A DNA stretch of 7,222 nt from Lysobacteraceae bacterium (GTDB lineage Bacteria > Pseudomonadota > Gammaproteobacteria > Xanthomonadales > Xanthomonadaceae). Shown one piece after another: positions 4,571 to 7,222 of the stretch. Both the position numbers and the translations under genes were made by a program. The notes beneath the pieces were generated by a model. It saw only the letters and a list, made by a program, of their open reading frames with translations, did no database searches and was not told the DNA's origin. Positions within the stretch are counted from its first letter, which is position 1; the number at the start of each line of letters is the position of its first letter. The stretch is from positions 1 through 7,222 of the forward strand of contig DNXT01000431.1 of assembly GCA_003505795.1 (NCBI GenBank). Reading direction: 5' to 3'.

Positions 4571-5686
4571 ATGAACGCCCAACCGAACCCTACCGATTTC
4601 CGTCCCGATCCGGGCATGCAGGTCACCACCTTCGACAACCCGATGGGGATCGACGGCTTCGAGTTCGTGGAGTTCGCCGCGCCGGCCGGACAGGGCGCGC
4701 AGCTGCACGAGTACTTCCGCAAGATGGGCTTCAGCGCGGTGATGAAGCACCGGCGCCGGCCGATCACGCTGTACCGGCAGGGCGGGGTGAACTTCCTGGT
4801 CAACGAGGACCCGGACTCGTTCGCCGCCGACTTCGCCGCCGCGCACGGGCCGTGCGCGTGCGGCTTCGCGATCCGCTTCCGCAAGCCGGCCGGCACGGTG
4901 CTGGCCACGGTGCTGGGCAACGGCGGCGAGGCGGTGACCGCCAAGGCCGACAGCCGCGCGGTGGACGCGCCGGTGGTCAAGGGCATCGGCGACTGCATGC
5001 TGTACCTGGTGGACCGCTACGGCGACGCCGGCAGCGTCTACGACGCCGATTTCGAGCCGATCGCCGGCGCCGAGCAGAACCCGGCCGGATTCGGCCTGAC
5101 CTTCATCGACCACCTCACCCACAACCTGTACTTCGGCAACATGCAGCAGTGGTCGGACTACTACGAGCGGCTGTTCAATTTCCGCGAGATCCGCTACTTC
5201 GACATCAAGGGCGCCAAGACCGGGCTGGTGTCCAAGGCGATGACCGCGCCGGACGGCATCGTGCGCATCCCGCTCAACGAGTCGTCCGATCCCAAGAGCC
5301 AGATCAACGAGTACCTCGACGCCTACAAGGGCGAGGGCATCCAGCACATCGCCTGCTTCACCAACGACATCTACAGCACGGTCGAGCGCATGCGCGCGGC
5401 CGGCGTGACCTTCCTGGATACCCCGGACACCTACTTCGACGTGGTCGACCTGCGCATCCCCGACAACGGCGAGGACGTGGAGCGGCTGCGCCGCAACAAG
5501 ATCCTGATCGACGCCGACCCGGACACCAAGACGCGCAAGCTGCTGCAGATCTTCACCGAGAACTGCATCGGCCCGATCTTCTTCGAGATCATCCAGCGCA
5601 AGGGCAACGAAGGTTTCGGCGAGGGCAATTTCCAGGCCCTGTTCGAGAGCATCGAGCGCGACCAGATCAAGCGCGGCGTGCTCTGA
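4571..5686 (+). CDS. hppD: 4-Hydroxyphenylpyruvate dioxygenase
   Basis: This cytoplasmic non-haem Fe(II) enzyme converts 4-hydroxyphenylpyruvate and O2 to homogentisate and CO2, with oxidative decarboxylation, side-chain migration and ring hydroxylation. It is the second step of tyrosine degradation, after transamination. The 371-residue length is normal for the bacterial enzyme. Two vicinal-oxygen-chelate domains are present. The N-terminal one (about 25-165) lacks the metal site. The C-terminal one (about 175-360) carries the facial triad His181 (FIDHLTHN), His259 (GIQHIACFTND) and Glu339 (PIFFEIIQRKG). The closing helix GNFQALFESIERDQ (352-365), which caps the active site, is intact, as are NESS (236-239) and SQINEYL. 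The start ATG has AGGAG (4557-4561) 9 nt upstream; Met16 is a less likely alternative. The gene is followed after 54 bp by hmgA, the next pathway enzyme, and is divergent from marR, the likely regulator. Confidence 0.97.
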   Translation: MNAQPNPTDFRPDPGMQVTTFDNPMGIDGFEFVEFAAPAGQGAQLHEYFRKMGFSAVMKHRRRPITLYRQGGVNFLVNEDPDSFAADFAAAHGPCACGFAIRFRKPAGTVLATVLGNGGEAVTAKADSRAVDAPVVKGIGDCMLYLVDRYGDAGSVYDADFEPIAGAEQNPAGFGLTFIDHLTHNLYFGNMQQWSDYYERLFNFREIRYFDIKGAKTGLVSKAMTAPDGIVRIPLNESSDPKSQINEYLDAYKGEGIQHIACFTNDIYSTVERMRAAGVTFLDTPDTYFDVVDLRIPDNGEDVERLRRNKILIDADPDTKTRKLLQIFTENCIGPIFFEIIQRKGNEGFGEGNFQALFESIERDQIKRGVL

Positions 5687-5697
5687 CGGTTGTTGAA

Positions 5698-5720
5698 CCC
5701 CTCTCCCGACGGGAGAGGGG
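5698..5720. repeat. 10-bp perfect palindrome between hppD and hmgA
   Basis: CCCCTCTCCC (5698-5707) and GGGAGAGGGG (5711-5720) form a perfect 10-bp stem with a 3-nt GAC loop. It fills much of the 54-bp spacer, 10 nt before the hmgA ribosome binding site. The CTCCC/GGGAG core resembles the repeats at the right end of the window and short palindromes scattered in xanthomonad intergenic DNA. It is followed by CTTAAATAT rather than a T-run, so it is probably not a full terminator. It may protect the hppD message or reduce read-through into hmgA. Confidence 0.6.
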
Positions 5721-5740
5721 CTTAAATATCAGAGGCATCC

Positions 5741-7036
5741 ATGGACAACGCATCCGCCTACATGACCGGCTTCGGCAACGAGTTCGCCACCGAGGCGGTG
5801 CCCGGGACCCTGCCGGTCGGGCAGAACTCGCCGCAGCGGGTGGCGCACGGCCTGTACGCCGAGCAGCTGTCCGGCACCGCGTTCACCGCGCCGCGCGGGC
5901 ACAACCGGCGCAGCTGGCTGTACCGGATCCGGCCGGCGGCGGTGCACGGCAGCTTCTCGGCGCTGGAGCAGCCGCGCTTGCACAACCGCTTCGACGAGAT
6001 CGCGGTGTCGCCGGACCAGCTGCGCTGGAGCCCGCTGCCGCTGCCCGAGGCGGTGGTCGACTTCGTCGACGGCCTGTACACGATGGCCGGCAACGGCGCG
6101 CCGTCGGCGCATGCCGGCGTCGCCATCCACCTGTACGCGGCCAACGCGTCGATGCAGGGCCGCTTCTTCTACGATGCCGACGGCGAGCTGCTGATCGTGC
6201 CGCAGCAGGGCCGGCTGGTGCTGCGCACCGAGCTGGGCGTGCTGGAGGTCGAGCCGCAGCAGATCGCGGTGGTGCCGCGCGGCGTGCGCTTCCGCGTCGA
6301 GCTGCCGGACGGGCCCTCGCGCGGCTACGTGTGCGAGAACTTCGCCGGCCTGCTGCGCCTGCCGGAACTGGGCCCGATCGGCGCCAACGGCCTGGCCAAC
6401 CCGCGCGACTTCGAGACGCCGCACGCCGCTTACGAAGACGTGGAGGGCGATTTCGAGCTGGTCGCCAAGTTCAACGGCCGGCTGTGGCGCGCCGACATCG
6501 GCCATTCGCCGCTGGACGTGGTGGGCTGGCACGGCAACTACGCGCCGTACCGCTACGACCTGCGCCGCTTCAACGCGATCGGCTCGATCAGCTTCGACCA
6601 TCCGGACCCGAGCATCTTCACCGTGCTCACCGCGCCCAGCGAGATCCCCGGCACCGCCAACATGGACTTCGCGATCTTCCCGCCGCGCTGGCTGGTGGCG
6701 CAGCACACGTTCCGGCCGCCGTGGTTCCATCGCAACGTCGCCAGCGAGTTCATGGGCCTGGTGCATGGCGCCTACGACGCCAAGGCCGAGGGCTTCGTGC
6801 CCGGCGGCGCCTCGCTGCACAACTGCATGAGCGGGCACGGCCCGGATGCGGCCACCTTCGACAAGGCTTCCAGCGCCGACCTGTCGCGGCCGGACGTGAT
6901 CGCCGACACCATGGCCTTCATGTTCGAGACGCGCGCGGTGCTGTGCCCGACCCGCCAGGCCGAGGAGGCCCCTCACCGCCAGCGCGACTACCAGCAGTGC
7001 TGGGCAGGGCTGCGCCGGAACTTCCGCGCGCCATAA
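5741..7036 (+). CDS. hmgA: Homogentisate 1,2-dioxygenase
   Basis: This cytoplasmic Fe(II) cupin-type enzyme cleaves the ring of homogentisate with O2 to give maleylacetoacetate, directly after HppD. The product normally passes through an isomerase and fumarylacetoacetase, which are not in this window. The 431-residue length is usual. The opening MTGFGNEFATEAVPGTLP (8-25) is the family's characteristic N terminus. The iron ligands are His330 and Glu336 in PPWFHRNVASEFMGL and His366 in NCMSGHGPDA. The proposed catalytic base is His287 in FDHPDPSIF. All correspond, with a constant offset of five, to human His335, Glu341, His371 and His292. AGAGG (5731-5735) lies 5 nt before the ATG. Co-transcription with hppD is likely given the 54-bp gap, though the intervening hairpin may lower its expression. 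Loss of this enzyme in bacteria leads to homogentisate build-up and brown pyomelanin. Confidence 0.97.
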   Translation: MDNASAYMTGFGNEFATEAVPGTLPVGQNSPQRVAHGLYAEQLSGTAFTAPRGHNRRSWLYRIRPAAVHGSFSALEQPRLHNRFDEIAVSPDQLRWSPLPLPEAVVDFVDGLYTMAGNGAPSAHAGVAIHLYAANASMQGRFFYDADGELLIVPQQGRLVLRTELGVLEVEPQQIAVVPRGVRFRVELPDGPSRGYVCENFAGLLRLPELGPIGANGLANPRDFETPHAAYEDVEGDFELVAKFNGRLWRADIGHSPLDVVGWHGNYAPYRYDLRRFNAIGSISFDHPDPSIFTVLTAPSEIPGTANMDFAIFPPRWLVAQHTFRPPWFHRNVASEFMGLVHGAYDAKAEGFVPGGASLHNCMSGHGPDAATFDKASSADLSRPDVIADTMAFMFETRAVLCPTRQAEEAPHRQRDYQQCWAGLRRNFRAP

Positions 7037-7090
7037 GGCGGATCGAAGGGGCGGTATGCTCCGGCCTTCAGGCGCGGGGCATTCGTGCCG

Positions 7091-7222
7091 CCCCGCAAGC
7101 GGGGGCTCTCATCCGGCGCTGCGCGCCACCTTCTCCCGCAGGCGGGAGGAGGAAAGTCGAAGGCATGCCGATTCTTCCCTTCCCGCGCTTGCGGGGGAGG
7201 GCCCGCAGGGTGGATGGGGGCA
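7091..7222. repeat. Composite inverted-repeat array downstream of hmgA
   Basis: Four stems follow one another. CCCCGC (7091-7096) faces GCGGGG (7099-7104). GGCGC (7115-7119) faces GCGCC (7123-7127). CCTTCTCCCGC (7129-7139) faces GCGGGAGGAGG (7142-7152), with one G-T pair. CCCTTCCCGC (7177-7186) faces 7191-7201, with a wobble and one bulged G. The stretch 7191-7222 also looks like an inverted, diverged copy of 7101-7139: both carry GGATG/CATCC, GGGGGC/GCCCCC and the CCCGC core. This fits an intergenic repeat of the kind common in Xanthomonas, and it could end hmgA transcription. The element is cut by the window edge. No gene is seen in 7037-7222. Confidence 0.6.

Noticed and set aside
4484..5347. 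A 287-codon open frame on the minus strand opposite hppD
   Set aside because: It is antisense to hppD, has low-complexity composition and overlaps the promoter gap. It has no independent support.
5698..5730. Rho-independent terminator between hppD and hmgA
   Set aside because: The stem is strong but is followed by CTTAAATAT rather than a T-tract, and it would cut off the next pathway gene. It is kept as a repeat or attenuating hairpin instead.
5729..6976. A 415-codon open frame on the minus strand opposite hmgA
   Set aside because: It has shadow composition (Arg/Ala/Val/His/Gln-rich) and no domain. It lies entirely over the well-supported homogentisate dioxygenase.

Overview
The window looks like a chromosomal segment of a xanthomonad (Xanthomonas or a very close relative). 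The DNA is very GC-rich. The tryptophan 2,3-dioxygenase matches my memory of the structurally characterised X. campestris enzyme residue for residue at its catalytic positions. The intergenic spaces carry short palindromic repeats typical of the Xanthomonas/Stenotrophomonas group. The species is not determined, and no mobile element, RNA gene or CRISPR array is visible.

Layout from left to right. (1) Positions 1-442, minus strand: the first 147 codons of a secreted lamin-tail-domain protein, cut by the window edge. (2) 607-1473, plus: tryptophan 2,3-dioxygenase, divergent from (1). (3) 1633-3159, plus: a proton-coupled peptide transporter of the POT/PTR family. Its leader holds a perfect 14-bp palindrome with an extra half-site and an 8-bp hairpin. 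(4) 3171-3764, plus: a small thioredoxin-fold lipoprotein with a CSWC centre, whose ribosome binding site overlaps the transporter's stop codon. (5) 3765-3956: a convergent gap with a possible terminator hairpin and REP-like repeats. (6) 3957-4448, minus: a MarR-family regulator whose stop codon lies inside a degenerate repeat copy. (7) 4571-5686 and 5741-7036, plus: 4-hydroxyphenylpyruvate dioxygenase and homogentisate 1,2-dioxygenase, two consecutive steps of tyrosine degradation, separated by a 10-bp palindrome. (8) 7037-7222: a composite array of inverted repeats running off the window.

How the genes may work together. Three oxygen-dependent ring-cleaving or ring-modifying dioxygenases for aromatic amino acids sit within 6.5 kb: haem-dependent TDO for tryptophan, and iron-dependent HppD and HmgA for tyrosine/phenylalanine. 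A peptide importer lies between them, so the region reads as a peptide-uptake and aromatic-amino-acid-catabolism neighbourhood; the functional link is inferred. The MarR protein is divergent from hppD. A perfect inverted repeat (GTTTCA-TT-TGAAAC) sits exactly between candidate -35 and -10 boxes for hppD, which suggests local repression of the tyrosine genes relieved by a pathway ligand.

Nothing here looks like an undescribed defence or mobile system. The points most worth following are the MarR operator, the palindrome upstream of the peptide transporter, the transporter-lipoprotein coupling, and the repeat that has become part of the marR coding sequence.
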